The notes beneath the pieces are model-generated. The model was given only the letters and a program-made list of their open reading frames with translations. It had not been told where the DNA came from and searched no databases. A program made the position numbers and the translations under genes. From Treponema sp. UBA4267 (GTDB lineage Bacteria > Spirochaetota > Spirochaetia > Treponematales > Treponemataceae), in assembly GCA_002395155.1 (NCBI GenBank), contig DGWD01000003.1, positions 1-48,111 of the forward strand: 48,111 nt of DNA, written 5' to 3'. Below, in pieces: positions 15,318 to 23,553 of the stretch. Position 1 is the stretch's first letter. Every line of letters starts with the position of its first letter.

Positions 15318-17034
15318 GGTTAGACTTATAAAATTACTTTCACACGCAAAAAAATATGTTGTACTTCAGGTGCTCTGGCAATGGATAGCTTTGATTGCTC
15401 AGGTGCTCTTGATTTTCACTCTCAGCGGCATGATTGCGGGGATTTTTGAAAATACAATCCCTGCTTTTGGAATTTGGCTTCCAGTTATTTTGGGCTGTAT
15501 TGCAGTTCGTTTTCTTATGGAATGGCTAACTTCACGAACTTCTTATAAGGCGAGCGTCGACGTAAAAAGAATTTTACGAAGTAAGATTTACGAAAAACTT
15601 TTGCGTCTTGGCTCTTCTTACCGCGAACATGTTCATACCGCAGAAGTAGTTCAGCTGGCAAGCGAAGGTGTTGAACAGCTTGAAATCTACTTTGGAAAAT
15701 ATCTTTCGCAGTTTTTTTACAGCCTGATTTGCCCGCTTACGCTTTTTGCAATTTTATCTTTTGTTAATCTGAGGGCGTCTGCTGTACTTTTAGTTTGTGT
15801 ACCTCTTATCCCGCTTTCGATTGTCGTAGTAATGAAGATTGCAAAACGACTTTTGAAAAAATACTGGGGCTTGTACGCAGAGCTTGGGGACAGTTTTCTT
15901 GAAAATCTTCAGGGCCTAACTACACTCAAAATCTATCAGGCTGATAAAAAAAGGGCCCGCGAGATGGACGAGGAATCTCAGAAATTCCGCCATGTTACAA
16001 TGAAAGTTTTGACAATGCAGCTTAACAGTACTTCTGTAATGGACATTATGGCTTATGGCGGTGCTGCGGTTGGAATGATTGTTACTTTACTGCAATTTCG
16101 TGCTGGTAAAGTTGACCTTCAGGGTGCTTTAATGATTATTCTTCTTGCAGCCGAGTTTTTTATCCCCCTTCGTCTGCTTGGTTCTTTTTTCCATGTTGCA
16201 ATGAACGGAATGGCAGCTAGTGATAAGATTTTTGCCCTTTTAGATTTGCCTGAACCTGAAGAGAAAAGTGGAAACTTTCCCGAAAATCTTAATTCAATCA
16301 GATTTGAGGATGTAAATTTTTCTTACGATAAAGAACGAACAATTTTACAGAATATAAATATTGAATGTGGACGAGGAATAACATCCTTTGTTGGAGTTTC
16401 TGGTAGTGGCAAAAGTACAATTGCAGGAATTCTGATGGGAAGAAATAAAGGATATGAGGGTTCTGTGTTATTTAAAGATACAGAACTCCGGTCAGTTTCC
16501 GAATCATCCCTTATGAAAAACATAGTTCTTGTAAACCACGACTCATATCTTTTTAAAGGAAGTATTCGTGATAATCTTTTAGTTGCAAAGCCGGAGGCTG
16601 AAGACAGAGAACTGGAAGAGGTTCTCGCAAAAGTAAATCTTTTGGAATTTGTCAAAGCCAACAGTGGTTTAGATTATCAACTTATGGAAGCCGCTTCGAA
16701 TCTTTCCGGCGGTCAGAAACAAAGGCTTGCTCTGGCTCGCTCTCTTTTACTTAATCCTCAGGTTTTCATTTTTGATGAAGCTACCAGCAGTATTGATGTA
16801 GAAAGCGAAGAAGAGATTATGTCCGTTATTCACGAACTAGCCAAATCAAAAATCATCATATTAATTTCACATCGTCTGGCAAATGTTGTTAGCTCAAATC
16901 AGATTTATTTCCTGCAAGATGGAAAAATTACAGAAGAGGGAAGTCACGAACAGTTGATGAAAATTGATGGCGAATATTCAAAGCTCTATAAAAAGCAAAA
17001 AGAACTAGAAGACTTTGCAGGAGGCCTAAAATGA
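15310..17034 (+). CDS. ABC exporter subunit (fused membrane and ATPase domains), first half of heterodimer
   Basis: 574 residues from the ATG at 15310, GAGGAAGAAG before it. Six membrane segments in residues 1-300 are followed by a nucleotide-binding domain with Walker A GVSGSGKST, signature LSGGQKQRLALARSLLL, Walker B VFIFDEATSSID and switch His SHRLANV. The layout is that of type IV exporters of the CydD/CydC or IrtA/IrtB kind. With the next gene (overlapping by ATGA) it should form a heterodimer. The position behind HMA-like and DUF454 genes and DtxR-like operators suggests transport linked to iron, haem or thiols, but the substrate is not visible in the sequence. Confidence 0.87.
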   Translation: MIKVRLIKLLSHAKKYVVLQVLWQWIALIAQVLLIFTLSGMIAGIFENTIPAFGIWLPVILGCIAVRFLMEWLTSRTSYKASVDVKRILRSKIYEKLLRLGSSYREHVHTAEVVQLASEGVEQLEIYFGKYLSQFFYSLICPLTLFAILSFVNLRASAVLLVCVPLIPLSIVVVMKIAKRLLKKYWGLYAELGDSFLENLQGLTTLKIYQADKKRAREMDEESQKFRHVTMKVLTMQLNSTSVMDIMAYGGAAVGMIVTLLQFRAGKVDLQGALMIILLAAEFFIPLRLLGSFFHVAMNGMAASDKIFALLDLPEPEEKSGNFPENLNSIRFEDVNFSYDKERTILQNINIECGRGITSFVGVSGSGKSTIAGILMGRNKGYEGSVLFKDTELRSVSESSLMKNIVLVNHDSYLFKGSIRDNLLVAKPEAEDRELEEVLAKVNLLEFVKANSGLDYQLMEAASNLSGGQKQRLALARSLLLNPQVFIFDEATSSIDVESEEEIMSVIHELAKSKIIILISHRLANVVSSNQIYFLQDGKITEEGSHEQLMKIDGEYSKLYKKQKELEDFAGGLK

Positions 17035-18737
17035 AATCCAAGGAAACAGAAAAACGCCGCCCATCACTTATCGTTATGGCAAAACTTATAGTTCTTGTAA
17101 AACCTCTGCTTCCAGTTATGCTGCTGGCAATTATACTTGGAGTAGCGGGATTTTTGTGTGCAATTTTTCTATCAGTTTTTGCATCTGCGGAGTTGCTCGC
17201 TCTTGCACAAAATGCTTCTGGACTACAGACTTTTACTTTTTGGGGACAAAAAAACATTTTTCTTCTATTAATTATTCTTGCAATTGCCCGTGGTCTTCTT
17301 CATTATGGAGAGCAGTATTGTAATCATTTTATAGCATTCAAACTTCTTGCCATTATCCGCCATAAAGTTTTTGCAGCCCTGCGACGCCTTTGCCCTGCAA
17401 AACTCGAAGGACGTGATAAAGGAAACCTGATTTCTGTAATCACAAGTGATATTGAGCTTCTGGAAGTGTTTTACGCTCACACAATATCTCCTGTTGCTAT
17501 TGCCCTGATTGTGAGCACAATTATGTGTGTCTTTTTAGGAAAGATTTATATTTGGGCCGGCATTCTTGCTACAGCAGCTTATCTGACAGTTGGGCTTTTG
17601 ATACCGCTTATAAACAGCAAACTTGGAAGCAGTAAAGGTTTTGAGTTTAGAAATCAGTTTGGAGAATTAAACTCTTTTGTGCTTGCAAGTCTTCGCGGAC
17701 TTGATGAAACAATTCAATATGATTTTGGAAAAAAACGCAAAAATCAGATAGAAGAAGAATCGCTTCAACTTGGAAACCTTCAGGGAAAGTTGAATAAATA
17801 TGAAGCTTTGCAGAGATCTTTTACAACGGGTGCGATACTGTTTTTTGGAACAGGAGCCTTCTTTTTATTCTATACAGCTTTTACCAAAAATCTGATTAAT
17901 TTTTCCGGCCTTGTTACAGGAACAGTTGCAATGCTTGGCTCATTTGGACCTGTTGTAGCCCTTTCAAATCTTTCGAATAATTTGAATCAGACAATTGCGA
18001 GTGGCAACAGAGTTTTGAATCTTCTGGAAGAAAAGCCCGTAGTAGAAGAAGTGACTTCAGGTTGTGATATTAATTTTGCTGGTGCTTCTGTAGAGAATAT
18101 TTCTTTTGCTTATGATGAAAAACAGATACTCAAAGATTTCAATGCAGTTTTCCAAAAAGGAAAAATAACAGGAATTCATGGTGTAAGCGGCTGCGGAAAA
18201 TCAACTCTATTAAAACTACTTATGCGATTCTGGGATGTTGACCGCGGACAAATAAAAATCAGTGGCGAAAATGTGAAAAATCTAAATACAGAAAACCTCC
18301 GTTCAATGATTTCATACATCACTCAGGAAACTTATATTTTCAATGGAAGTATTGCAGAAAACATTTCTCTTGGAGCTGAATGCTTTACCCAAGCAGAAAT
18401 TGAAAGTGCTGCAAAAAAGGCCTCCCTTCATGATTTTATTATGTCACTTCCACATGGTTACAGTACAAAAACCGGCGAACTGGGAAGCAGCATGAGTGGT
18501 GGTGAGCGTCAGAGAATTGGACTTGCTCGGGCATTTTTATATGATGCAAAATTTATGCTTTTAGATGAGCCAACAAGTAATCTGGATTCCTTGAACGAAG
18601 CTGTCATTCTAAAATCCTTAAAAGATGAAAAGGATAAAGACCCCGATAAAACTATGGTTCTGGTTTCTCATAGAAAATCTACGCTTGCTCAAGTCGATAA
18701 GATTATAAATTTTCATTCTGAAGAAAAGCCTGTATAA
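17031..18737 (+). CDS. ABC exporter subunit, second half of heterodimer
   Basis: 568 residues, ATGA overlap with its partner. Membrane part: segments near residues 20-50, 65-85, 135-190 and 255-305. Nucleotide-binding domain: Walker A GVSGCGKST, signature MSGGERQRIGLARAFLY, Walker B FMLLDEPTSNLD and SHRKSTL. Both partners keep the catalytic Glu, so both ATP sites could be active. As last gene of the operon it is followed by about 80 AT-rich bases without a clear terminator. Substrate as uncertain as for its partner. Confidence 0.87.
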   Translation: MKSKETEKRRPSLIVMAKLIVLVKPLLPVMLLAIILGVAGFLCAIFLSVFASAELLALAQNASGLQTFTFWGQKNIFLLLIILAIARGLLHYGEQYCNHFIAFKLLAIIRHKVFAALRRLCPAKLEGRDKGNLISVITSDIELLEVFYAHTISPVAIALIVSTIMCVFLGKIYIWAGILATAAYLTVGLLIPLINSKLGSSKGFEFRNQFGELNSFVLASLRGLDETIQYDFGKKRKNQIEEESLQLGNLQGKLNKYEALQRSFTTGAILFFGTGAFFLFYTAFTKNLINFSGLVTGTVAMLGSFGPVVALSNLSNNLNQTIASGNRVLNLLEEKPVVEEVTSGCDINFAGASVENISFAYDEKQILKDFNAVFQKGKITGIHGVSGCGKSTLLKLLMRFWDVDRGQIKISGENVKNLNTENLRSMISYITQETYIFNGSIAENISLGAECFTQAEIESAAKKASLHDFIMSLPHGYSTKTGELGSSMSGGERQRIGLARAFLYDAKFMLLDEPTSNLDSLNEAVILKSLKDEKDKDPDKTMVLVSHRKSTLAQVDKIINFHSEEKPV

Positions 18738-18818
18738 AAACTTGCATAAATCATACTTAATTTTAAAAACTTCAACTCATGACTATAATTTTCATAAAAC
18801 TAAACGGGTGGATATAAA

Positions 18819-19769
18819 ATGATTTTGACAAATGACGAATTAAAACAGATTTATTTTGGTGCATATGAATTTGAAGAAAGGGAAGGGGGATACCTCCAGG
18901 CCTTCCAATATTCCAAAAAACAAATTGAATATTTCAAGAAAGTTTCTGACTTTTGGTACGAACGCAGCACAGCATCAACTTCTAAAACACTAGAGTTTAC
19001 AACCCAAGCCCGTAAAATTTCTTTTGAATACAAAATCATCTGGAAGGGCTCTCCAGACTCCTTCGAGCTCGCGGTAGACGGACTTGTAACTGGAATTAAA
19101 TATGTAAAAGATCTTATGGATAGCGGCAAAATTGCATGGGAGCTTCCAGAAGGTCAAAAGAATGTAGTAATTTATCTTCCAGCCGATGCCACCGTTCTAA
19201 TCAAAAATTTCACAACAGACGCCAAAGTTACACCTGCCGTTAAAGGCCAAAAAGTTTTGTGGCTTGGAGACTCAATCACCCAGGGCTACGGTCCACTTAG
19301 ATCATCTTGCACCTATGTTAGCGTTGCCAACAGACTTTTAAATTACAACATCATCAACCAGGGAATTGGCGGCTACATCTACGACAAAAATTCCCTCATG
19401 AAAATGGAAGGCTATACTCCAGATAAAATTATAGTTGCCCTCGGAACCAATCAGTATGGCGACAAAGACATGACCAAAATCGAAGAATATTACAAAATCC
19501 TTATCGACATCTACGGCAAGGAAATTCCAATCCTTTGTATATCACCACTCTGGAGAGGCGATTCTGTAGACGGCCTGCCAACCCTAATGACTTTCTGCGA
19601 AAAAGTAAAAAAAATCGCCGCTCAGTATAAAAATGTCCGCATCATCGACGGAATGAAACTAGTTCCACATCTCCCAGAATATTTCATAGACAATCTCCAT
19701 CCAAATTGTTTCGGCTGCGAAGTCTACGGAAGAAACCTTGTAGAAGAAATCCGAAAACTATCCTTTTAA
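18819..19769 (+). CDS. SGNH/GDSL hydrolase with N-terminal beta-sandwich domain
   Basis: 316 residues. Residues 1-145 look like the jelly-roll domain of SsfX3/CE2-type esterases (ARKISFEYKIIWKGSPDSFELAV). The SGNH blocks follow: WLGDSITQGYG with catalytic Ser about residue 153, NQGIGG, ALGTNQYGD with Asn, and DNLHPNCFG with the Asp-His pair near residue 300. No signal peptide, so it acts inside the cell, probably removing acetyl or another ester group from a sugar or small molecule. It is monocistronic and followed by a GC-rich hairpin array. Start: GGTGG about nine bases before ATG. Confidence 0.87.
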   Translation: MILTNDELKQIYFGAYEFEEREGGYLQAFQYSKKQIEYFKKVSDFWYERSTASTSKTLEFTTQARKISFEYKIIWKGSPDSFELAVDGLVTGIKYVKDLMDSGKIAWELPEGQKNVVIYLPADATVLIKNFTTDAKVTPAVKGQKVLWLGDSITQGYGPLRSSCTYVSVANRLLNYNIINQGIGGYIYDKNSLMKMEGYTPDKIIVALGTNQYGDKDMTKIEEYYKILIDIYGKEIPILCISPLWRGDSVDGLPTLMTFCEKVKKIAAQYKNVRIIDGMKLVPHLPEYFIDNLHPNCFGCEVYGRNLVEEIRKLSF

Positions 19770-19774
19770 ATCAA

Positions 19775-19965
19775 GGAGGGGAAAGCCTTCCCCTGGCTCG
19801 CACTTCGTTGCTCGCCACCCCTTCTAGCGGGGGACACCCCCGCAACGCCCTCGTCTTGGACAAAAACGAGCTGCGACAGCGTGACGTTTTAGGATTCTCC
19901 TCCAAAATGCACACAGGCAGGCTATGCCTGACTGTACCCCTTCGCCTAAGGGGTTAAGCCCCTTA
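19775..19965. repeat. GC-rich hairpin array
   Basis: Five perfect or near-perfect hairpins in under 200 bases: AGGGGAA-AGCC-TTCCCCT (19777-19794), GCGGGGG-ACA-CCCCCGC (19827-19843), CAGGC-TAT-GCCTG, and AAGGGG-TTAAG-CCCCTT near 19947-19963, with other GC blocks between. The first hairpin follows the SGNH stop by about ten bases and may also terminate that gene. An open frame across it has no ribosome binding site and is not taken as a gene. Confidence 0.6.
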
Positions 19966-19987
19966 AAAACCTCATTTTCATGCTCTA

Positions 19988-20017
19988 TTGACACGACCAT
20001 TCGGGGGGGGGTAATAT
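19988..20017 (+). promoter_or_regulatory. Promoter with a G9 tract in the -35/-10 spacer
   Basis: A perfect TTGACA (19988-19993) is followed by an 18-base spacer that contains nine consecutive G (20003-20011) and then TAATAT (20012-20017). With eight G the spacer would be the optimal 17. This is the classic layout of slipped-strand phase-variable promoters. The lipoprotein gene starts 35 bases downstream. Confidence 0.65.
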
Positions 20018-20051
20018 AGAAGAAAGTTATCTAAAAACGGAGAGAGAAAAA

Positions 20052-21347
20052 GTGAAAAAATCAAAATTATTTCTAACAGTCTTATTATGCCTTACGGCAC
20101 TTAGTTTAATATCTTGTACAAGTCCAGTTGCAAGTAGTGTAACTAGTGGAACTGACACTGGAACAAGTGTAACTAGTGGAACAGAAACTAGTGGAACTGG
20201 AACTACAACTACGCCTGCCACCCCAAGCGTTACTCTTTCAAGCATTGCCGTAAGCGGAAGTCTTGCAAGTACACTCTACTACGTAGGCGACAGACTTAAT
20301 ACCTCTGGACTTACCGTAACTGCTACATATAGTGATGGAAGTACAAAGACTGTAACTAATTTTACAACAAGTGGATTCAGCAGCGAAAACGTAAGCCTTG
20401 GACAGACCATAACAATCAGCTATACCGAAGGCAGCGTTACAAAAACAGCAACAGTGAACGGCACATTCTATGTTGCAGCTGCTGGAGCAAAACCTACCGA
20501 AAGTCTTGTATTACTTTCTGATTACACAGGAACACTTACCGGCGGAACTTACTACAAGTTTGGCGACTTTCCACAGACAATTTCTGCCCTCACTGGCGAT
20601 GGTGCTTATACCGCAGAGCCTGTTTACAGGGGCTGGTACCTGGGAAGCGACGGCTACTTCTATGCAAAATGCACAGAAAATTCTTTTGATAGCAGTTACA
20701 CCTACAGTAACGGCACAACTGTTGCACAAAGTTCAGCAAACAGTCAAAAATACTTTAAGGTAGAGCCAATTGTCTGGCGTGTGTTGAACCCAAGCGATAG
20801 CGGAAATAAGATTCTTCTTGCCGAGAGCATCCTTACTGCACACAGGTTTGATGATGATTCTAACAACTACAAGGACTCAGAAATCCGCTCTTATTTGAAC
20901 AACGGCTTTATTGACACAGCCTTTACAAACACAGCCCAAGACCAGATTGCAACAACAAGTGTAGACAACAGTGCGGAAAGCACAAAAGATGCTGGCAATA
21001 TTTTACCACCGGCAACAACTTACGCATGTGACAACACTGAAGACAAAATCTTTTTACTTAGCGAAAAGGAATCAACAACAACAGATTACGGCTTTACTGC
21101 ATGTAATGAGTATGGAATAGGCAACAGTCGCATAAGGGTAACAACCGATTACGCAAAGGCAAACTACGCCATCCAGGGAACTGAAGACGGCTATGATGGC
21201 GGCAAGTGGTGGTTGCGCTCGCCCGTTTATGTCAGTAGTAACACCGTGTGCGTCATCGATTCTGACGGGAATGCCATGTTTTCAAGCTTTAACGAGTATG
21301 AGCTAATCGGTGTCGTTCCCGCTTTATCAATTTCCATAGGAAACTAA
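20052..21347 (+). CDS. Surface lipoprotein with Ig-like domain and DUF6273 domain
   Basis: 431 residues from a GTG start with GGAG about ten bases upstream. Lipoprotein signal: MKKSKLFLTVLLCLTALSLISC. Residues 22-60 are a low-complexity Ser/Thr/Gly linker, encoded partly by 30-base tandem repeats (AGTGTAACTAGTGGAAC at 20136 and 20166, third partial copy at 20187). Residues about 65-140 form a bacterial Ig-like domain (GLTVTATYSDGSTKTVTNF). The rest matches the DUF6273 type: WRVLNPS, SEIRSYLNNGF, KIFLLSEKE, GGKWWLRSP and VVPALSISI. It is probably exposed on the cell surface; the binding partner is unknown. The G-tract promoter implies variable expression. Confidence 0.82.
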   Translation: MKKSKLFLTVLLCLTALSLISCTSPVASSVTSGTDTGTSVTSGTETSGTGTTTTPATPSVTLSSIAVSGSLASTLYYVGDRLNTSGLTVTATYSDGSTKTVTNFTTSGFSSENVSLGQTITISYTEGSVTKTATVNGTFYVAAAGAKPTESLVLLSDYTGTLTGGTYYKFGDFPQTISALTGDGAYTAEPVYRGWYLGSDGYFYAKCTENSFDSSYTYSNGTTVAQSSANSQKYFKVEPIVWRVLNPSDSGNKILLAESILTAHRFDDDSNNYKDSEIRSYLNNGFIDTAFTNTAQDQIATTSVDNSAESTKDAGNILPPATTYACDNTEDKIFLLSEKESTTTDYGFTACNEYGIGNSRIRVTTDYAKANYAIQGTEDGYDGGKWWLRSPVYVSSNTVCVIDSDGNAMFSSFNEYELIGVVPALSISIGN

Positions 21348-21415
21348 AAGAAGAAACTTACACGGGAATTCAACTAGCAGAAGCGGATTCTCAAAAATTT
21401 TACTGCATTTATAAA

Positions 21416-21466
21416 GGCATGGGTGGCTTCATCACACAAAACTGCGATGAAAACACCCAGCATGCC
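21416..21466. terminator. Large imperfect stem-loop after the lipoprotein gene
   Basis: GGCATG-GGTG-..-TTCATC (21416-21432) pairs with GATGAA-..-CACC-..-CATGCC (21446-21466); AAGTTTTAATAC follows. It is likely to end the lipoprotein transcript. An open frame of about 38 codons to TAA at 21475 (IQLAEADSQKFYCIYKGMGG part) crosses it and could be a remnant of a C-terminus, but has no start. Confidence 0.4.
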
Positions 21467-21512
21467 AAGTTTTAATACAAAAACAAAAATAACTTCCTCG
21501 AAACAATAAAAT

Positions 21513-21541
21513 TTGACAAGTCGCAAGTAATGTTATATTGT
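21513..21541 (+). promoter_or_regulatory. Sigma-70 promoter of the Ytr-like ABC operon
   Basis: TTGACA (21513-21518), 17-base spacer, TATTGT (21536-21541), with a GntR-type operator lying over the -10 and start region. Confidence 0.7.
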
Positions 21542-21560
21542 GTATATACAAGATACACAA
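21538..21560. promoter_or_regulatory. YtrA/GntR-type operator
   Basis: TTGTGTAT (21538-21545), seven bases, ATACACAA (21553-21560): a perfect inverted repeat overlapping the -10 box and the expected start point, so binding should block transcription. The GntR gene of the operon is the obvious candidate binder (autoregulation, inference). Confidence 0.65.
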
Positions 21561-21580
21561 TGTGTGTGACGGAGTGAAAT

Positions 21581-22429
21581 ATGAATCTAATTGAAGTAAA
21601 AGATTTATGCAAAAATTATGATGCCTTTAAGCTTAAGAATGTTAGTTTTACCCTGGAGGAAGGCTTTATTATGGGTTTTATCGGGCGAAACGGAGCCGGT
21701 AAATCTACAACCTTAAAAACCATGCTTAATCTTTTAAAGTCTGATGGAGGACAGGTTTCTCTTTGCGGACTTTCAATGCCTAAAGATGAAATTGAAATTA
21801 AAAATCAGGTGGGCTATGTTTTTGGCGGTGTGGACTTTTATCCTGAATCAAAAATTTCAAGCATTACAAATGTAACAAAAGGTTTTTACCAGCAATGGGA
21901 TGAAGAGCGTTATAAGGAACTTTGCCAGCGTTTTGAAATTGACCAGAATAAAAAATTCAAAGAGCTTTCTGCTGGAATGAAAGTAAAATATTCTCTTGCG
22001 GTAGCTATGAGCCACAATCCAAAACTTTTGATTCTTGATGAACCAACTAGTGGACTCGATCCTGCTGCCCGCGACGACCTTGTTTTGCTTTTCCAGGAAT
22101 TTATTGAAGACGGTCAGCATTCCATCCTCTTTTCAACACATATAACCAGCGACCTCGAAAAATGTGCCGACTACATCACCTATATAAAACAGGGCCAGAT
22201 TATAGCAAGTACAGACAAAGACTCCTTCCGCAAATCATACATTTCTGTTGCCGGTAAAAAAGAACAGCTTTCAGATGCTTTGGAAGAAAAAATAATTGGC
22301 ATTCATAAACATCAGTTTGGTTTTGAAGGTCTTATGAAAAGTGAAGATAAGGCAAGTGCAGAAGAAGCCGGATTTGAAATTGCAGAACCAAGCTTAGAAG
22401 ACATTATGGTTCATATTGAACGAAGATAA
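21581..22429 (+). CDS. ABC transporter ATP-binding protein, YtrB-like
   Basis: 282 residues, GACGGAGTG upstream. Walker A GRNGAGKST at about residue 36, Q-loop region VGYVFGG, signature LSAGMKVKYSLAVAMS and Walker B LLILDEPTSGLDP. The last ~80 residues form the regulatory tail seen in ABC-2 exporters of the Ytr type (IYTYIKQGQI region and EPSLEDIMVHIE end). Encoded with an ABC-2 permease and a YtrA-type repressor. In Bacillus the ytr operon responds to antibiotics acting on the cell wall; here the order is ATPase, permease, regulator. Export or sensing of a peptide-like compound is possible but unproven. Confidence 0.87.
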   Translation: MNLIEVKDLCKNYDAFKLKNVSFTLEEGFIMGFIGRNGAGKSTTLKTMLNLLKSDGGQVSLCGLSMPKDEIEIKNQVGYVFGGVDFYPESKISSITNVTKGFYQQWDEERYKELCQRFEIDQNKKFKELSAGMKVKYSLAVAMSHNPKLLILDEPTSGLDPAARDDLVLLFQEFIEDGQHSILFSTHITSDLEKCADYITYIKQGQIIASTDKDSFRKSYISVAGKKEQLSDALEEKIIGIHKHQFGFEGLMKSEDKASAEEAGFEIAEPSLEDIMVHIERR

Positions 22430-22442
22430 GGGGAGGCGGACT

Positions 22443-23156
22443 ATGAAATCACAGACATTAAACCTTTTGAAAAAAGAATTTGTATTGGGAAATTCCTTAC
22501 AGTCAGTAATTTGGTCAATATGTTGTTTAGCAATGTATTTTATTCCATCTTATCCAATGTATGTTGGGCCTTTCTATATCACTCTTTGTATTTTTATGGC
22601 TTTTGCTCTTAATCAGTCTACTCACGATATCTTGTATACCGTACTTTTACCTGTAAAAAAGACTGATGTTGTAAAAGCCCGTTTCTTATATTGTGGGATG
22701 ATGGAATTTTTTGCCATTCTTTCTGCTTTACTGGCCTGTCTTATAAAGAATCTTGCTGGATTTCCAGAAAACAATGCAGGAATTGATCTTACAATTTCAT
22801 TCTTTGGCCTTTTGATGATTGAATTTTCTATTTTTAATCTGATTTTCCTGGGTAATGTTTATAAAAATCCCCTCAAATCAGGTTTACGTTTCATTCTTGC
22901 CGCTGTCATTTATTTTATTATGTATGCTGCATTCGACTTCCCTGTTTGGACTTACCGTGCTTGTGTAAAAAAGATTGCAGCTGGCGAATTACAGGAATTA
23001 AATATTATTGCAAAACTTGGTCAGATTTTTACAGGCCAGAATGAAAGTATCCTTCTTCAGTTGTGTGTATTATTACTCGGACTTGTAATTTATGTTTTGA
23101 CCTGGCTTTTAACTTTCCGTCGGGCTGCAAAACAATTTGAAAAATACAACATGTAA
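22443..23156 (+). CDS. ABC-2-type membrane permease
   Basis: 237 residues from the ATG at 22443 with GGGGAGGCGG just upstream; a TTG nine codons earlier lies inside the previous gene and has no binding site. Six hydrophobic segments are visible: SVIWSICCLAMYFIPSYPM, FYITLCIFMAFALN, FFAILSALLACLI, LTISFFGLLMIEFSIFNLIF, FILAAVIYFIMYAAF and ILLQLCVLLLGLVIYVLTWLL. The sequence is of the kind annotated as ABC-2 transporter permease (YtrC/D-like). It should form the membrane part for the ATPase 13 bases upstream. Confidence 0.82.
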   Translation: MKSQTLNLLKKEFVLGNSLQSVIWSICCLAMYFIPSYPMYVGPFYITLCIFMAFALNQSTHDILYTVLLPVKKTDVVKARFLYCGMMEFFAILSALLACLIKNLAGFPENNAGIDLTISFFGLLMIEFSIFNLIFLGNVYKNPLKSGLRFILAAVIYFIMYAAFDFPVWTYRACVKKIAAGELQELNIIAKLGQIFTGQNESILLQLCVLLLGLVIYVLTWLLTFRRAAKQFEKYNM

Positions 23157-23158
23157 AT

Positions 23159-23527
23159 ATGGATATTGTGCTTTCTCAAAAATCAGATAAACCAATTTAT
23201 ACTCAGATTTACGAACAAATTTCCAGCCAGATTATGAAGGGCCAGCTTGCCAGCGGAGAAAAACTACCTCCAATCCGAACTGTTGCCCTGAATCTGAGAA
23301 TTAGTGTAATTCCTGTAAAACAGGCCTGGGAACAATTGGAAAGAGAAGGTTTTATTTCTACTGCAGCTGGCCGTGGAACTTTTGTAAGCGAAATGGCCCA
23401 TCACGAAATTTCTAATAAAAGAAATTCTGCGGCTCAGGAATTAATTGAGCGGGATGTGAAGGCGTGTAAAGAAATGGGACTTTCTCTGGAGGAAGTGGTG
23501 GAAATTGTCCGCAACAAGTGGAATTAG
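23159..23527 (+). CDS. GntR-family (YtrA subfamily) repressor
   Basis: 122 residues. The winged helix is clear: PIYTQIYEQISSQIMKGQL, SGEKLPPIRTVALNLRISVI, VKQAWEQLEREGFISTAAGRGTFVSE. Only a ~40-residue helical tail follows, as usual for the YtrA branch, which has no large ligand domain. ATG follows the permease stop by two bases without a Shine-Dalgarno sequence, so translation is coupled. It is expected to bind the TTGTGTAT-N7-ATACACAA operator before the first gene of its operon. Confidence 0.88.
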   Translation: MDIVLSQKSDKPIYTQIYEQISSQIMKGQLASGEKLPPIRTVALNLRISVIPVKQAWEQLEREGFISTAAGRGTFVSEMAHHEISNKRNSAAQELIERDVKACKEMGLSLEEVVEIVRNKWN

Positions 23528-23553
23528 TCTAAAAAACTCCAACCGATGAAAAA

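Noticed and set aside
19706..19957. Frame running from the end of the SGNH gene through the hairpin array
   Set aside because: Out of frame with the real gene and composed of translated inverted repeats.
21362..21475. Open frame of about 38 codons after the lipoprotein gene
   Set aside because: No start codon or binding site, and the stretch is better explained by the large stem-loop; kept only as a remark.
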